Shown: positions 1 to 9,360, numbered from the stretch's first letter. The stretch: DNA of 64,000 nt from Massilia aquatica (GCF_011682045.1 NZ_VVIW01000003.1:1-64000); one strand, 5' to 3'. Notes: generated by a model not told the origin, from the sequence alone. Numbers and translations are program-made.

Positions 1-15
1 GGCGCTACCAGCCGC

Positions 16-190
16 GCTTATTGAAGGCTCTAAATGCATCGCTTATTGAAGGCTCTAAACGCATCGCTTATTGAAGGCTCTAAATGCATCGCTTATTGAA
101 GGCTCTAAATGCATCGCTGATTGAAGGCTCTAAACGCATCGTTGATTGAAGGCTCTAAACGCATCGCTTATTGAAGGCTCCAAAGCTGTC
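16..190. repeat. 25-bp tandem repeat, about seven copies
   Basis: Seven consecutive 25-bp units with the core TTGAAGGCTCTAAA followed by YGCATCGCT, starting at 16, 41, 66, 91, 116, 141 and 166. Units differ only at a T/C in the middle and near the unit junction; the last is degenerate after about 180 and runs to the stop codon of the oxidoreductase at 193. There are no spacers, so this is a direct tandem array (minisatellite), not CRISPR. It may begin upstream of the window. Confidence 0.93.
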
Positions 191-192
191 GA

Positions 193-1260
193 TTATTCAA
201 ACGTCACCCTGCGCTGCTGCGCGTGGCTCTGCATCGCCAGGCGGATGATCTTGATCACCGCCAGCCCTTCGCGCGCCGTCACCGGCGCGCCCTTGCCGTT
301 GACGATGGCGTCGAACACGCGCTGGTAGTATTCCTGGTAGCTGCCGGGCAGCGAGGCTGCCTTGCCGGTCACCGTCAAGCCGCCCTTCACGAAGCTCACT
401 TGCGCGTGCTGCCCTTCGGCTTCCACGCCCCATCCGGGCGCGCCGGGGCGCTCGCCGCGGATCAGCGCCGCCTCCTGCGGGTCCATGCCATGCTTGATAA
501 AACTGCCGGTTTCGCCATGCACGATGAAGCGCGGGCCGGCCTGCAGCACCAGCGAGGCCGCGTGCAGGATCACGCGCCGCGCGCCGTAGCGCATGGTCAG
601 ATGGAAGTAGTCGTCCGAGGCGGTGCTGGGCGCGGCGCCGCGCTGCACGCCCATGTCGCAGTTGACGCAATCCGGGTTGCCGAACAAGACCAGCGCCTGG
701 TCGATCAGGTGCGCACCCAGGTCGTACAGCAGGCCCGAACCGGGCAAGTCCTGTTCGCGCCAGCGCCCGCGCACGTTGGGCCGGTAGCGGTCGAAATGCG
801 CTTCATAGGTGTTGATGGGCCCCAGCAGGCCCGATTCGATGGTCTGGCGCAGGGTCAGGAAATCGCTGTCCCAGCGCCGGTTGTGGAACACGCTGAGCAC
901 CAGTTGCCGCTCGTCGGCCAGCGCAATCAGGTCGGCGCCATCGTCGAGCGTGATGGTGAACGGCTTTTCCACCACCACGTGCTTGCCGGCCAAAAGCGCC
1001 TGCCTGGCCAGCGGCGCGTGGCTGGCGTTGGCGGTGGCCACGACCACCAGATCGACCTCGCTGGAATCGATCAGGGTCGCCGGATCGGCCACCACCACGG
1101 CATCGGGAAAGTCGCGCAGCACGCGTTCGCCCTGGCTGGAGCAGACGCGCGTGATGCGCATGCCCGCAATCGAGGCGATCAGCGGCGCCTGGAAGGTGGC
1201 GCCGGAAAAGCCGTAGCCGATCAGGCCGACGCGTACTTCACGCGCTGCGTCCGCCGTCAT
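193..1260 (-). CDS. Gfo/Idh/MocA family NAD(P)-dependent oxidoreductase
   Basis: A 355-residue cytoplasmic oxidoreductase. The N-terminal Rossmann domain begins with VGLIGYGFSG at about residues 11-20. The family EKP motif (HVVVEKPF) and a GAHLIDQ segment in the C-terminal alpha/beta domain give the Gfo/Idh/MocA signature. Such enzymes oxidise or reduce sugars, inositols or other polyols; the substrate cannot be read from the sequence. The ATG at 1260 is chosen because it overlaps the stop of the upstream peptidase gene (ATGA, 4 bp), which implies translational coupling. An in-frame upstream extension to 1461 would only translate peptidase sequence in the wrong frame. The gene ends next to the 25-bp tandem array. 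Confidence 0.88.
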   Translation of the reverse strand: MTADAAREVRVGLIGYGFSGATFQAPLIASIAGMRITRVCSSQGERVLRDFPDAVVVADPATLIDSSEVDLVVVATANASHAPLARQALLAGKHVVVEKPFTITLDDGADLIALADERQLVLSVFHNRRWDSDFLTLRQTIESGLLGPINTYEAHFDRYRPNVRGRWREQDLPGSGLLYDLGAHLIDQALVLFGNPDCVNCDMGVQRGAAPSTASDDYFHLTMRYGARRVILHAASLVLQAGPRFIVHGETGSFIKHGMDPQEAALIRGERPGAPGWGVEAEGQHAQVSFVKGGLTVTGKAASLPGSYQEYYQRVFDAIVNGKGAPVTAREGLAVIKIIRLAMQSHAQQRRVTFE

Positions 1261-2741
1261 GCCTGCTGCCATGCCGCGTAGGCATCGACCAGGCCGGCAC
1301 CGGTGGCGCCATCGATGCCCGGCCCGGCCTTGATGCCGAGGCCTTCGGGGTCGCTGGCCGGACTGGCCGAGCCGTCGCGCACGTCGATCGCGGTGCGCAC
1401 CAGCAGCGCCTTGATTTCGGCCGGCGTCAGCTTGGGGTTTTTCTGCAGCAGCAGGGCGCACACGGCGGCGATCTGCGGGGCCGAGGCCGACGTGCCGCTG
1501 AACACGGCCCAGCCGTCGCCAGCGGTGGTGCCGTCATGCTCGGCGTTGCCGGTGTCGATCTCGGCGCCGGGCGGCACCGGCAGCATGATGTAGTCGGCAT
1601 TCGGCAACATGCCGACCAGCCCGCACACATCGGGCACATGGCGACCTGAATAAATGCCGCTGGTAAAGGCCGAGGCGTAGTCGGACGCGGTCATCGCGCC
1701 ATCTTCGGCCACGAAGGTGCCGCCCACGCTGAGCACTTCCGGCATCGAGGCCGGGAAAGCGTAGTGGCCGTTGCCTGCCGAGAAAACCACCACGATGCCG
1801 CTGGCAATCGCCGCCTGGATTTCGGCTTCCAGCGGCTTCAGGCCGTTCGGCAACTCGCCGAGTTCGGCAACGCCATTATCGTCGCGCAAGTCGTAGCACA
1901 TGCTCACGGTAATCACGTGCGGCTTGTGCTTGAGCGCTTCCTGGAAACCTTCGAGGATGCTGGCGCCGCCGTTCGGATCGGCATCGTCGCCCAGCTTGAC
2001 GCCGATAAAGGTCACTTTCGGCGCCACCGCGAACACATTGGCCGATTCGCCCGTGCCATGGCTGCCGGGGTCGGTCTGGCGATTGGTGGCCGAGGGCGCC
2101 AGCACCACCGAGGAGGTGAAGCCGTTGCGGGTGAAGAACGGGTGCGAATGGTCGAAGCCGGTGTCGATCATGGCCACCCGGATGCCTTCGCCGTGCTGGC
2201 GTTCCTTGTGGATATTCGTTACGTTCAGCTTGGCCGGCACATCCTTGAGCACGTCGAGATGGTAATACCCGACCGAGGGCGGACGCGCGCTGGCGCCCGG
2301 GTCGGCCAGGTAGATGTGCGGCCACTGGATATACGCGTCGTCGATCAGGGCGGACAGGGACGGATCGGGATTCCACGGCGCGCCCTTGGCCGGGTAAAAC
2401 ACCTTGTCGCTCGAATAGCTCTGCTTCTGGCTCAGGTTGAACGGGGTCAGGCGGGTGCCGAACGCGTGCTCGAACTGGGCCACGCTGCCTCGCACCGACA
2501 CCGTCATGCGTCCGCGCCCGGACACGATGAAGCCGCGCTGGCGCAGTGCCTCGATGGCTTTTTCCATTTCACCGGGCTCGGGGGCAAAGCTGAGGATGCT
2601 GCGCGACGACAGGCGCGCCGCCAGCTTGGTCGGACCGGTGTGGGTGCGGCCCTTGAAGGTGATAGCGATGCGCAACTGTTCTTCCGGCGGAGCGGACTCG
2701 CCCACGGCAGGACGCGGTTGGCTGGGTTTGAAAGGCTGCAT
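1257..2741 (-). CDS. S8 family (subtilisin-like) serine peptidase with propeptide
   Basis: A 494-residue protease. The catalytic triad is visible: Asp193 in MIDTGFDHSH, His229 in GSHGTGE and Ser418 in FSGTSASAPQ, with oxyanion Asn323 in SAGNG. Residues 1-150 look like a propeptide; the stretch around FEHAFGTRL (about 90-98) resembles the activation domains of sedolisin-type proteases, so the architecture mixes an S53-like pro-region with an S8 core. No signal peptide is evident at the chosen ATG, so location is uncertain. It lies 9 bp downstream of a small gene and overlaps the following oxidoreductase gene by 4 bp, forming a three-gene operon. Confidence 0.88.
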   Translation of the reverse strand: MQPFKPSQPRPAVGESAPPEEQLRIAITFKGRTHTGPTKLAARLSSRSILSFAPEPGEMEKAIEALRQRGFIVSGRGRMTVSVRGSVAQFEHAFGTRLTPFNLSQKQSYSSDKVFYPAKGAPWNPDPSLSALIDDAYIQWPHIYLADPGASARPPSVGYYHLDVLKDVPAKLNVTNIHKERQHGEGIRVAMIDTGFDHSHPFFTRNGFTSSVVLAPSATNRQTDPGSHGTGESANVFAVAPKVTFIGVKLGDDADPNGGASILEGFQEALKHKPHVITVSMCYDLRDDNGVAELGELPNGLKPLEAEIQAAIASGIVVVFSAGNGHYAFPASMPEVLSVGGTFVAEDGAMTASDYASAFTSGIYSGRHVPDVCGLVGMLPNADYIMLPVPPGAEIDTGNAEHDGTTAGDGWAVFSGTSASAPQIAAVCALLLQKNPKLTPAEIKALLVRTAIDVRDGSASPASDPEGLGIKAGPGIDGATGAGLVDAYAAWQQA

Positions 2742-2750
2742 GGATTCCCC

Positions 2751-3050
2751 CTAGGTAGGTTGGCCCGGCGTGGCGTGGCGCGGAGCGATGGTAATCAGGC
2801 TGACGGCGTGTTGCAGATCTGCAGGAATCGCCAGTGCCGGGGTCGATGTTACATCGGATGCGAACCCAGCCCTTACATTTGGAATTGGTCCGAATAAATT
2901 TTCTGCCTCGGCCGGGGAGGTTTCGGCCGAGATGGTGGCCAAGCCGCAGGCGGTCACGTGCATGCCGTGCGCCTCGAGCAAGGCGCACAGGGCGGGGTCA
3001 TCGCTGCGATCGCGGGCGGGATCGCGCAGCAGGAGCTGGAGCTTGATCAT
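2751..3050 (-). CDS. small protein upstream of S8 peptidase, unknown function
   Basis: A 99-residue protein of no recognised family, 9 bp ahead of the peptidase start on the same strand. It has no signal peptide or membrane segment. The segment SPAEAENLFGP resembles the short helix-FG element of sedolisin-type propeptides (compare FEHAFG in the next gene), so it could be a detached pro-region or intramolecular-chaperone-like inhibitor. That is inference from weak local similarity plus adjacency. Codon usage matches its neighbours, supporting a real gene. Confidence 0.6.
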   Translation of the reverse strand: MIKLQLLLRDPARDRSDDPALCALLEAHGMHVTACGLATISAETSPAEAENLFGPIPNVRAGFASDVTSTPALAIPADLQHAVSLITIAPRHATPGQPT

Positions 3051-3142
3051 GACGGTGCGGAGAGGGGAACGCTGATGTCATGATAGTAAGGCTTCGCGGA
3101 AATTTCTGCCGGACACGGGCAATCGTGCGCGCCGGCGGGGTG

Positions 3143-3613
3143 TCAGGCGCCGCCGGCGTAGCCGTTCTGGCGCCAGGCTTCGAACACGACCACCGCGACG
3201 GTGTTGGATAAGTTCAGGCTGCGGTTGTCGGGACGCATCGGCAGGCGGATGCGCTGTTGCGCCGGAAACGATTCGCGCAACTCAGGCGCCAGGCCGCGCG
3301 TTTCGGCGCCGAACACGAAGACGTCACCCGGCAGAAATTTTGCCTCGGAGAACGGCGAGGAGCCGTGCGTGGTCAGCGCGAACATGCGCGCCGGGTCGGG
3401 CTGGCACGCACTGATATAGGCATCCCAGTTCTTGTGCACCTTCATGGTCGCATAATCGTGATAGTCGAGCCCGGCTCGCTTCATTTTGGCGTCGTCCAGC
3501 GGGAAACCAAGCGGTTCGATCAGGTGCAGCTGCGCGCCGGTGTTGGCGCACAGGCGGATGATGTTGCCGGTGTTGGGCGGGATTTCGGGTTCTACCAGTA
3601 CGACGTGAAACAA
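3143..3613 (-). CDS. trmL: tRNA (cytidine(34)-2'-O)-methyltransferase TrmL
   Basis: A 156-residue SPOUT-fold methyltransferase that 2'-O-methylates the wobble nucleotide of leucine tRNAs using S-adenosylmethionine. It shows PEIPPNTGNIIRLCANTG near the N-terminus, FGAETRGL at about 100, and the trefoil-knot segment LNLSNTVAVVVFEAWRQ at the C-terminus, all typical of TrmL/YibK; length is normal. The start is a TTG at 3613, six bases after a clear AAGGAG; no in-frame ATG lies at the expected place, and reading further upstream would enter comF. It sits downstream of comF on the same strand. Confidence 0.92.
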   Translation of the reverse strand: MFHVVLVEPEIPPNTGNIIRLCANTGAQLHLIEPLGFPLDDAKMKRAGLDYHDYATMKVHKNWDAYISACQPDPARMFALTTHGSSPFSEAKFLPGDVFVFGAETRGLAPELRESFPAQQRIRLPMRPDNRSLNLSNTVAVVVFEAWRQNGYAGGA

Positions 3614-3666
3614 GTCATTCTCCTTATATATGAGATCTGATGCATGGCATCTGATACGGCATCTGA

Positions 3667-4410
3667 TTAATGCGGCGGCGTGCGTGCAAACACGATATTG
3701 CTCACGCGCGCGGCGCCGAAGCGCTTGAAGGTGGCCGCCAGCGCATTCAATGTGTGGCCGCTGGTCATCACGTCGTCGACCAGGCCGATGTGGCGCCCGC
3801 GCACCGCCGCCAACATGCCGGGCGCGACCAGGAATGCATGGCGCATATTCTTCTTGCGCTGGCCCGGCGCCACGCTCGACTGTGCCGGCGTGTCGAGCGG
3901 ACGCAGCGCCAGGGCCGGATACAGCGCGATACCCAGCAGGCTTGATAACGGCCGGGCGATTTCGAGCGCCTGGTTGTAGCCGCGCTCGGCCAGGCGGCCC
4001 GGTCCCAGCGGAACCGGACACAGCATTTCCGGCGGCGCGAAGCCGGGCGCGGCCAGCACGGCCCGGGCCAGCACGCCGGCGCACCACGGCGCCAGCGCCA
4101 GGGCGCCGCCGAACTTGAGCCGCAACACCAACTGGTCGAGCGGACTGGCGTAATCGGCCCCCGCCACGGTGGCGTCGTAGGCCGGGACCTCGGCCAGGCA
4201 GGCGCCGCACACATGGCCGGCATCCGGTCCGCCGAGCGGATTGGCGCAGCAGCGGCAACGCGCGCCGCCGCCGGGCACGAACTGGCGCGCGCACGCTGTA
4301 CAGACAGGCGCATCGGCGTCGCCACCGCACAACACGCAGGCCGATGGCAGCAGCGCGCCGGCGCCCGCCCGCACCACGGCCCCAAGCCAGCGCCGCGCAA
4401 ACTCGCTCAT
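3667..4410 (-). CDS. comF: ComF family phosphoribosyltransferase-like protein
   Basis: A 247-residue ComF/GntX-type protein. The N-terminal zinc-ribbon-like part carries Cys pairs (C25-x2-C28, CTAC at 37-40, then CRCC and CGAC). The C-terminal type I phosphoribosyltransferase fold has the PRPP loop LVDDVMTSGHTLNALA at about 205-220. The family is linked to natural transformation and to use of extracellular DNA, but its biochemical role is unsettled. It is divergent from the BioC-like gene, with about 100 bp between the starts, and is followed by trmL. Confidence 0.87.
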   Translation of the reverse strand: MSEFARRWLGAVVRAGAGALLPSACVLCGGDADAPVCTACARQFVPGGGARCRCCANPLGGPDAGHVCGACLAEVPAYDATVAGADYASPLDQLVLRLKFGGALALAPWCAGVLARAVLAAPGFAPPEMLCPVPLGPGRLAERGYNQALEIARPLSSLLGIALYPALALRPLDTPAQSSVAPGQRKKNMRHAFLVAPGMLAAVRGRHIGLVDDVMTSGHTLNALAATFKRFGAARVSNIVFARTPPH

Positions 4411-4507
4411 CGGACGGCCCTTTCAAAATCGGCTCGCGCCGGACCGGTGGACGGCAGCGAGGACGGCAAACGGGTACACTGCCCGCATTATCTCATCTCA
4501 CAGTCCT

Positions 4508-5416
4508 ATGAACACCCCCGACACTTTGAGCGCGCCGATCGACCTGGCGCGCGTGCGTTTCCTGTTTTCGCGCCCGCAACGCGTGGAGCGGTCCGATTTC
4601 CTGCGGCGCGAGATCGCGTCGCGCATGCATGAGCGGCTGATGCTGGTCAAAGTCGCGCCCACGCGCGTGCTTGACGCCGGCTGCGGCAGCGGCGCCGACC
4701 TGGCCTTGTTGCAAAAAGATTATCCCGCCGCGCATATCGTCGGCCTCGACGCCGCCAGCGCCATGGTGGAGGCGGCCAGGACGCCGGCCTCGGCCCTCAA
4801 GTCCCTGATCAGCCGCCTGTTGCCCAGCAAGGCCGGAGTCGACCTGCTGTGCGGCGATTTCGGCAATTTGCCGCTGGGGCCGAACTCGGTCGACCTGGTG
4901 TGGTCCAACCTGGCCTTGCACTGGCATCCCCAGCCCGACCGTGTCTTTGCGGAATGGCGCCGGGTGCTGCGCAATGATGGCTTGCTGATGTTTTCGAATT
5001 TTGGCCCGGATACCCTGCGCGAGCTGCGCACGGCCTTTGCGCAAGCCGACGCTGCGCCGTCACCGCGCGTGTTGCCCTTCGTCGACATGCACGACTTCGG
5101 CGACCAGCTGGTGGCGGCCGGGTTTTCCACCCCGGTGATGGACATGGAAGTCATTACCGTCACCTACGACACGGCCGAGGCGCTGCTGGCCGACGCGCGC
5201 GCACTGGGCGGTAATCCGCTGGCCACGCGCGCGCGCGGCCTGTTCGGGCGCGCCGCGCACGCGCGCATGCTGGCGGCACTGGAGAAGCAGCGCCGCCCGG
5301 ACGGCAAGCTCGCATTGAGCTTCGAAGTGATCTACGGCCACGCCTTCCGCCCGGCGCCGCGGGTGACGGCGGCGGGCGAGGCGATCATCCGCTTCGAGCC
5401 GCGCAAGGGGCGTTGA
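4508..5416 (+). CDS. bioC: class I SAM methyltransferase, BioC-like (malonyl-ACP methyltransferase)
   Basis: A 302-residue SAM-dependent methyltransferase. Motif I is VLDAGCGSGADL (about 54-65), then GLDAAS (motif II) and VDLVWSNLALHWHPQP, which closely matches the LQWxxD region of BioC. Later NDGLLMFSNFGPDTLRELR is typical of BioC (FSTxGxxTLxEL). BioC methylates malonyl-ACP to start pimelate synthesis for biotin. The ATG at 4508 is used because upstream in-frame codons run back through the comF region. No other bio genes are in the window, so the assignment rests on motifs alone; a generic methyltransferase remains possible. Confidence 0.75.
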   Translation: MNTPDTLSAPIDLARVRFLFSRPQRVERSDFLRREIASRMHERLMLVKVAPTRVLDAGCGSGADLALLQKDYPAAHIVGLDAASAMVEAARTPASALKSLISRLLPSKAGVDLLCGDFGNLPLGPNSVDLVWSNLALHWHPQPDRVFAEWRRVLRNDGLLMFSNFGPDTLRELRTAFAQADAAPSPRVLPFVDMHDFGDQLVAAGFSTPVMDMEVITVTYDTAEALLADARALGGNPLATRARGLFGRAAHARMLAALEKQRRPDGKLALSFEVIYGHAFRPAPRVTAAGEAIIRFEPRKGR

Positions 5417-5829
5417 TGCCGCGTCAAGGGTTTTCATGCCCGGGCGCCACTTGTACCCGGCATGGTACAAAACGGCTGTAAAAGCGGGGCAAACAGGGGG
5501 GCGCTGACCCGTTACGGGAGGATTTTCCCTTGATGACGTTGGGCATACTTGAGTATAATCAAGGACTAATTTTAGCGACTGTGTTGATTGCTCCTGAAAA
5601 CATCATGAGTTTTTCAGCGGTGCAGCAGTCGAAAGCGATAGCAAGTCAGCGTTCATCAGTGTGCTTTGTGCGCCAATGGCCGATGTCAGGGTTCCAGTCG
5701 GGTCCGCCGTGCCGTGAGCGCGCCGGGACGGTATGGGCCCTTTTTGTGCGATGGTTTCGGAGCGCCGGCGTCCGATCAGGATGACCGGCGTAGAAAAAAT
5801 ATTTTTATTTTTGGGTGGTTGGGGAAAAC
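5417..5829. other. 413-bp non-coding leader before the cox cluster
   Basis: No convincing gene is seen. One short open frame (5530-5784) has no plausible start site and unusual composition. The stretch holds a sigma-70-like promoter at 5530-5559, leaving an unusually long, about 260-nt, 5' leader before coxB. I see no recognised riboswitch or terminator hairpin. Confidence 0.5.
5530..5559 (+). promoter_or_regulatory. putative sigma-70 promoter for the cox cluster
   Basis: TTGATG at 5530-5535 and a perfect TATAAT at 5554-5559 are 18 bp apart and point towards coxB. Transcription would start near 5566, giving a leader of about 260 nt. Confidence 0.55.
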
Positions 5830-7014
5830 ATGACATATGCAAAGCGACTTCAGGCCTTGATGTTCGGTCTGGCAATTTCGGCCAGCATCCCAGCGCTGGC
5901 CGCACCGGTGGAGGGACGTCCGGTGGATTACCAGCTGAACCTGCAAATGCCAGTGACGAAGATTGCGACGGAAATCAACGACCTGCACACCTGGATGATG
6001 ATCGTCTGCCTGGTGATCTTCGTCGCGGTGTTCGGCGTGATGTTCTATTCGGTCTTCAAACACCGCCGTTCGCTGGGCCACAAGCCAGCCACCTTCCATG
6101 AATCGACTGCCGTCGAGATCGCCTGGACCGTCGTACCGTTCCTGATCGTCATCGTGATGGCGCTGCCTGCGACCAAGACCGTGGTGGCAATGAAAGACAC
6201 GTCGAACGCCGACATCACCATCAAGGCCACCGGCATGCAGTGGAAATGGGGCTACGATTACCTGAAGGGCGAGGGCGAAGGCATTTCCTTCCTGTCGAGC
6301 CTGTCGACCCCGCGTTCGCAGGTCGGCGAGCCAGGCGTGGCGCCTACCCAGGCCCGCGGCGTCAACTACCTGATGGAAGTCGACAACGAAATGTACGTGC
6401 CGGTCAACAAGAAGATCCGCATCGTCCTGACCGCCAACGACGTCATCCACGCCTGGATGATCCCGGCCTTCGGCGTCAAGCAGGATGCGATTCCCGGTTT
6501 CGTGCGCGACACCTGGTTCAAGGCCGAGAAGATCGGTGTCTACCGCGGCCAGTGCGCCGAGCTGTGCGGTAAAGAACACGCCTTCATGCCGATCGTGGTC
6601 AATGTCGTCTCCGACGCCGACTACACCAAATGGGTGAACGGCGAGAAGAAAAAAATGGCTGCCCTGGCCGACGATCCATCGAAAGTGTGGACCATCGACG
6701 AACTGAAAATCAAGGGCGAAAAAATCTACGCCACCAACTGCGTGGTCTGCCACCAGGCTAACGGCAAGGGCGTTCCGAACGCGTTCGCCGCGCTCGACGG
6801 CTCGCCTGTGGTGACCGGTCCGAAAGCGGAACAGATCAACGTGCTGCTGCATGGCCAGAAATCGGGCAAGTACCCGTCTGAAATGCCAGCCTGGAAACAA
6901 TTGTCGGATTCCGATATTGCTGCGGTGATTACCTACACCCGCAACAACTGGTCGAACAAGGCAGCGGAAAACATCGTTCAACCAGCCGAAGTCCTGGCTG
7001 CACGTAACAAGTAA
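5830..7014 (+). CDS. coxB: cytochrome c oxidase subunit II with fused cytochrome c domain
   Basis: A 394-residue subunit II of an aa3/caa3-type terminal oxidase, accepting electrons at the periplasmic face. A signal peptide (to about residue 25, LAAPVEG) is followed by two membrane helices (about 53-75 and 98-118) and the cupredoxin domain with CuA ligands C242 and C246 in GQCAELCGKEH. A C-terminal cytochrome c domain carries the heme site CVVCH (304-308), so this is the caa3-like fused form. The ATG at 5830 follows GGGGAAAAC; a GTG at 5815 is a less likely start. It is the first gene of the oxidase cluster. Confidence 0.97.
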   Translation: MTYAKRLQALMFGLAISASIPALAAPVEGRPVDYQLNLQMPVTKIATEINDLHTWMMIVCLVIFVAVFGVMFYSVFKHRRSLGHKPATFHESTAVEIAWTVVPFLIVIVMALPATKTVVAMKDTSNADITIKATGMQWKWGYDYLKGEGEGISFLSSLSTPRSQVGEPGVAPTQARGVNYLMEVDNEMYVPVNKKIRIVLTANDVIHAWMIPAFGVKQDAIPGFVRDTWFKAEKIGVYRGQCAELCGKEHAFMPIVVNVVSDADYTKWVNGEKKKMAALADDPSKVWTIDELKIKGEKIYATNCVVCHQANGKGVPNAFAALDGSPVVTGPKAEQINVLLHGQKSGKYPSEMPAWKQLSDSDIAAVITYTRNNWSNKAAENIVQPAEVLAARNK

Positions 7015-7027
7015 TCGGGAGTAACTC

Positions 7028-8623
7028 ATGAGCACCAGCACACTAGATCACGCACACGGCCATGACCACGATCATAGCCACGATCATCCGACGGGCATGA
7101 CCCGCTGGCTGTTCGCCACCAATCACAAGGATATCGGTACCCTGTACCTGTGGTTCTCGCTCATCATGCTGCTCTCCGGCGGCGTGCTGGCGCTGATGAT
7201 CCGTACCGAACTGTTCAAACCGGGCCTGCAATTCTTCCAGCCCGAGTTCTTCAACCAGCTGACCACGATGCACGGCCTGGTGATGGTGTTCGGCGCGATC
7301 ATGCCGGCCTTCGTCGGCTTCGCCAACTGGATGATCCCGCTGCAAGTGGGCGCGTCCGACATGGCCTTTGCGCGCATGAACAACTTCTCGTTCTGGCTGC
7401 TGCCGCCCGCGGCAATCCTGCTGGCGACCTCGTTCCTGGTGCCTGGCGGCGCAACCGCTGCCGGCTGGACCCTGTACGCACCGCTGTCGACCCAGATGGG
7501 CCCCGGCATGGACATGGCGATTTTCGCGATGCACCTGATGGGCGCGTCGTCGATCATGGGTTCGATCAACATCATCGTCACCATCCTGAACATGCGCGCT
7601 CCCGGCATGACCCTGATGAAAATGCCGATGTTCTGCTGGACCTGGCTGATTACCGCCTACCTGCTGATCGCCGTGATGCCTGTACTGGCCGGCGCAATCA
7701 CCATGACCCTGACCGACCGTCACTTCGGCACCTCGTTCTTTAACGCTGCCGGCGGCGGCGACCCGGTCATGTACCAGCACATCTTCTGGTTCTTCGGCCA
7801 CCCCGAGGTGTACATCATGATTCTGCCGGCCTTCGGTATCGTCTCGCAGATCCTGCCGGCGTTTGCCCGCAAGCCACTGTTCGGCTACGCCTCGATGGTC
7901 TACGCCACCGCCTCGATCGCGATCCTGTCGTTCATCGTCTGGGCTCACCACATGTTCACCACCGGCATGCCAGTGACCAGCCAGCTGTTCTTCATGTACG
8001 CCACCATGCTGATCGCGGTACCGACCGGCGTGAAAGTGTTCAACTGGATCGCCACGATGTGGAAGGGTTCGATGACCTTTGAAACCCCGATGCTGTTCTC
8101 GGTCGGCTTCATCTTCGTGTTCACGATGGGTGGTTTCACCGGCCTGATCCTGGCTGTGACCCCGATCGACATCCAGCTGCAAGATACCTACTACGTCGTG
8201 GCCCACTTCCACTACGTGCTGGTTGCCGGTTCCCTGTTCGCCCTGTTCGCCGGTTTCTACTACTGGTCGCCGAAGTGGACTGGCCACATGTACAACGAAT
8301 TCCGCGGCAAGATGCACTTCTGGCTGTCGCTGATCACGTTCAACATCACCTTCTTCCCGATGCACTTCCTGGGTCTGGCGGGGATGCCGCGCCGTTATGC
8401 GGATTACCCGGCGCAGTTCACCGACTTCAACACGATCGCCACCATCGGCGCTTTCGGTTTCGGTCTGTCGCAGGTGTACTTCCTGTTCTTCGTGATCCTG
8501 CCGACCATTCGTGGCGGCGCCAAAGCGGCCGACAAGCCATGGGATGGCGCTGAAGGCCTGGAGTGGACCGTGCCGAGCCCGGCGCCGTTCCACACCTTCG
8601 AAGTTCCGCCGACGGTGAAGTAA
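7028..8623 (+). CDS. coxA: cytochrome c oxidase subunit I
   Basis: The 531-residue catalytic heme-copper subunit, integral to the inner membrane with about twelve helices. Hallmarks are HPEVY (258-262, CuB ligand and cross-linked Tyr), HH at 307-308 (CuB) and HFHYVLV (H393 and H395, heme a3 and heme a axial ligands). The K- and D-channel helices are present in normal-length context. The N-terminal tail is His-rich ([13 protein letters not shown]), a possible copper-handling feature. It starts 13 bp after coxB and is clearly co-transcribed. Confidence 0.98.
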   Translation: MSTSTLDHAHGHDHDHSHDHPTGMTRWLFATNHKDIGTLYLWFSLIMLLSGGVLALMIRTELFKPGLQFFQPEFFNQLTTMHGLVMVFGAIMPAFVGFANWMIPLQVGASDMAFARMNNFSFWLLPPAAILLATSFLVPGGATAAGWTLYAPLSTQMGPGMDMAIFAMHLMGASSIMGSINIIVTILNMRAPGMTLMKMPMFCWTWLITAYLLIAVMPVLAGAITMTLTDRHFGTSFFNAAGGGDPVMYQHIFWFFGHPEVYIMILPAFGIVSQILPAFARKPLFGYASMVYATASIAILSFIVWAHHMFTTGMPVTSQLFFMYATMLIAVPTGVKVFNWIATMWKGSMTFETPMLFSVGFIFVFTMGGFTGLILAVTPIDIQLQDTYYVVAHFHYVLVAGSLFALFAGFYYWSPKWTGHMYNEFRGKMHFWLSLITFNITFFPMHFLGLAGMPRRYADYPAQFTDFNTIATIGAFGFGLSQVYFLFFVILPTIRGGAKAADKPWDGAEGLEWTVPSPAPFHTFEVPPTVK

Positions 8624-8688
8624 TCAGTTTTACAGCAGCGTGGGCGCCGCAGTCGGTGCCCACGCTACTGCACTTGTAAGTGAGCACC

Positions 8689-8793
8689 ATGTCCGATCCA
8701 AAAAAGCCGAACAACCTCCGCACGGGCCTGATTATCGGCGCGCTGGCGGTATTTTTCTTCTCGATGGTTTTCATCAAACGCATTTGGCTGTGA
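8689..8793 (+). CDS. cytochrome oxidase small assembly protein (34 aa)
   Basis: A tiny gene between coxA and ctaG encoding 34 residues: a polar start MSDPKKPNNLRTG, one hydrophobic helix (LIIGALAVFFFSMVFI), then KRIWL. This matches the short single-helix protein found at the same place in betaproteobacterial cox clusters and named cytochrome oxidase small assembly protein. It ends 6 bp before the ctaG start, and AAGTGAG precedes the ATG. Its function in assembly is inferred from position. Confidence 0.8.
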   Translation: MSDPKKPNNLRTGLIIGALAVFFFSMVFIKRIWL

Positions 8794-8799
8794 GCTGAC

Positions 8800-9360
8800 G
8801 TGGCAAACGAACAATCCGGCATGTTGAAACTCAATCGCGCGATGCTCGGCAAGCTGCTGGTCGTCGCGGTGTTGATGTTTGGTTTCGGTTACGCCCTGAT
8901 CCCCGTGTACAAGCACATGTGCGAACTGCTCGGCATCAATGTCCTGACCCAGACCGATGGCACGGTGACGTACGACAAGAATACCCAGATCGACCAGTCG
9001 CGCAAGATCACCATCGAGTTCGACGGAAATTCGCAGGGGCCGTGGCGTTTCCGCCCGACCAAGCGCTCGGTCGAAGTCCATCCGGGCGAACTGACCACCG
9101 TGATGTACGAAGTGGTCAATACGCAAAACCGCACCGTGCAGGCGCAGGCGATTCCAAGCTTCGCGCCGCAACTGGTGATGCAGCATTTTAAGAAAGTCGA
9201 GTGCTTCTGCTTCAAGCAGCAGACCTTGCAGGCGAACGAGGCCAGGCAGATGCCGGTGGTGTTCTACATCGATCCGGCCCTGCCGCGCGACGTCAAGACG
9301 ATGACGCTCTCGTACACCTTCTTTGAAATTGCCGGTACCCAGGCCGTGGCGGCGAAGTAA
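8800..9360 (+). CDS. ctaG: cytochrome c oxidase assembly protein CtaG/Cox11
   Basis: A 186-residue Cox11-type copper chaperone that inserts copper into the CuB site of subunit I. It has one N-terminal membrane anchor (about residues 15-35) and a periplasmic immunoglobulin-like domain with the copper motif CFCF (C135 and C137). It starts with GTG at 8800, six bases after the small assembly gene; no better ATG is near. The clustering with coxA and coxC confirms the role. Confidence 0.95.
   Translation: MANEQSGMLKLNRAMLGKLLVVAVLMFGFGYALIPVYKHMCELLGINVLTQTDGTVTYDKNTQIDQSRKITIEFDGNSQGPWRFRPTKRSVEVHPGELTTVMYEVVNTQNRTVQAQAIPSFAPQLVMQHFKKVECFCFKQQTLQANEARQMPVVFYIDPALPRDVKTMTLSYTFFEIAGTQAVAAK

Noticed and set aside
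16-190. CRISPR array
   Set aside because: The 25-bp units are contiguous with no spacers and there are no cas genes.
4241-4507. N-terminal extension of the BioC-like protein
   Set aside because: The extension lies opposite comF and has shadow-like composition; the ATG at 4508 begins the family-like part.
5530-5784. 84-codon open frame upstream of coxB
   Set aside because: It begins on the promoter itself and its composition is unlike coding sequence here.
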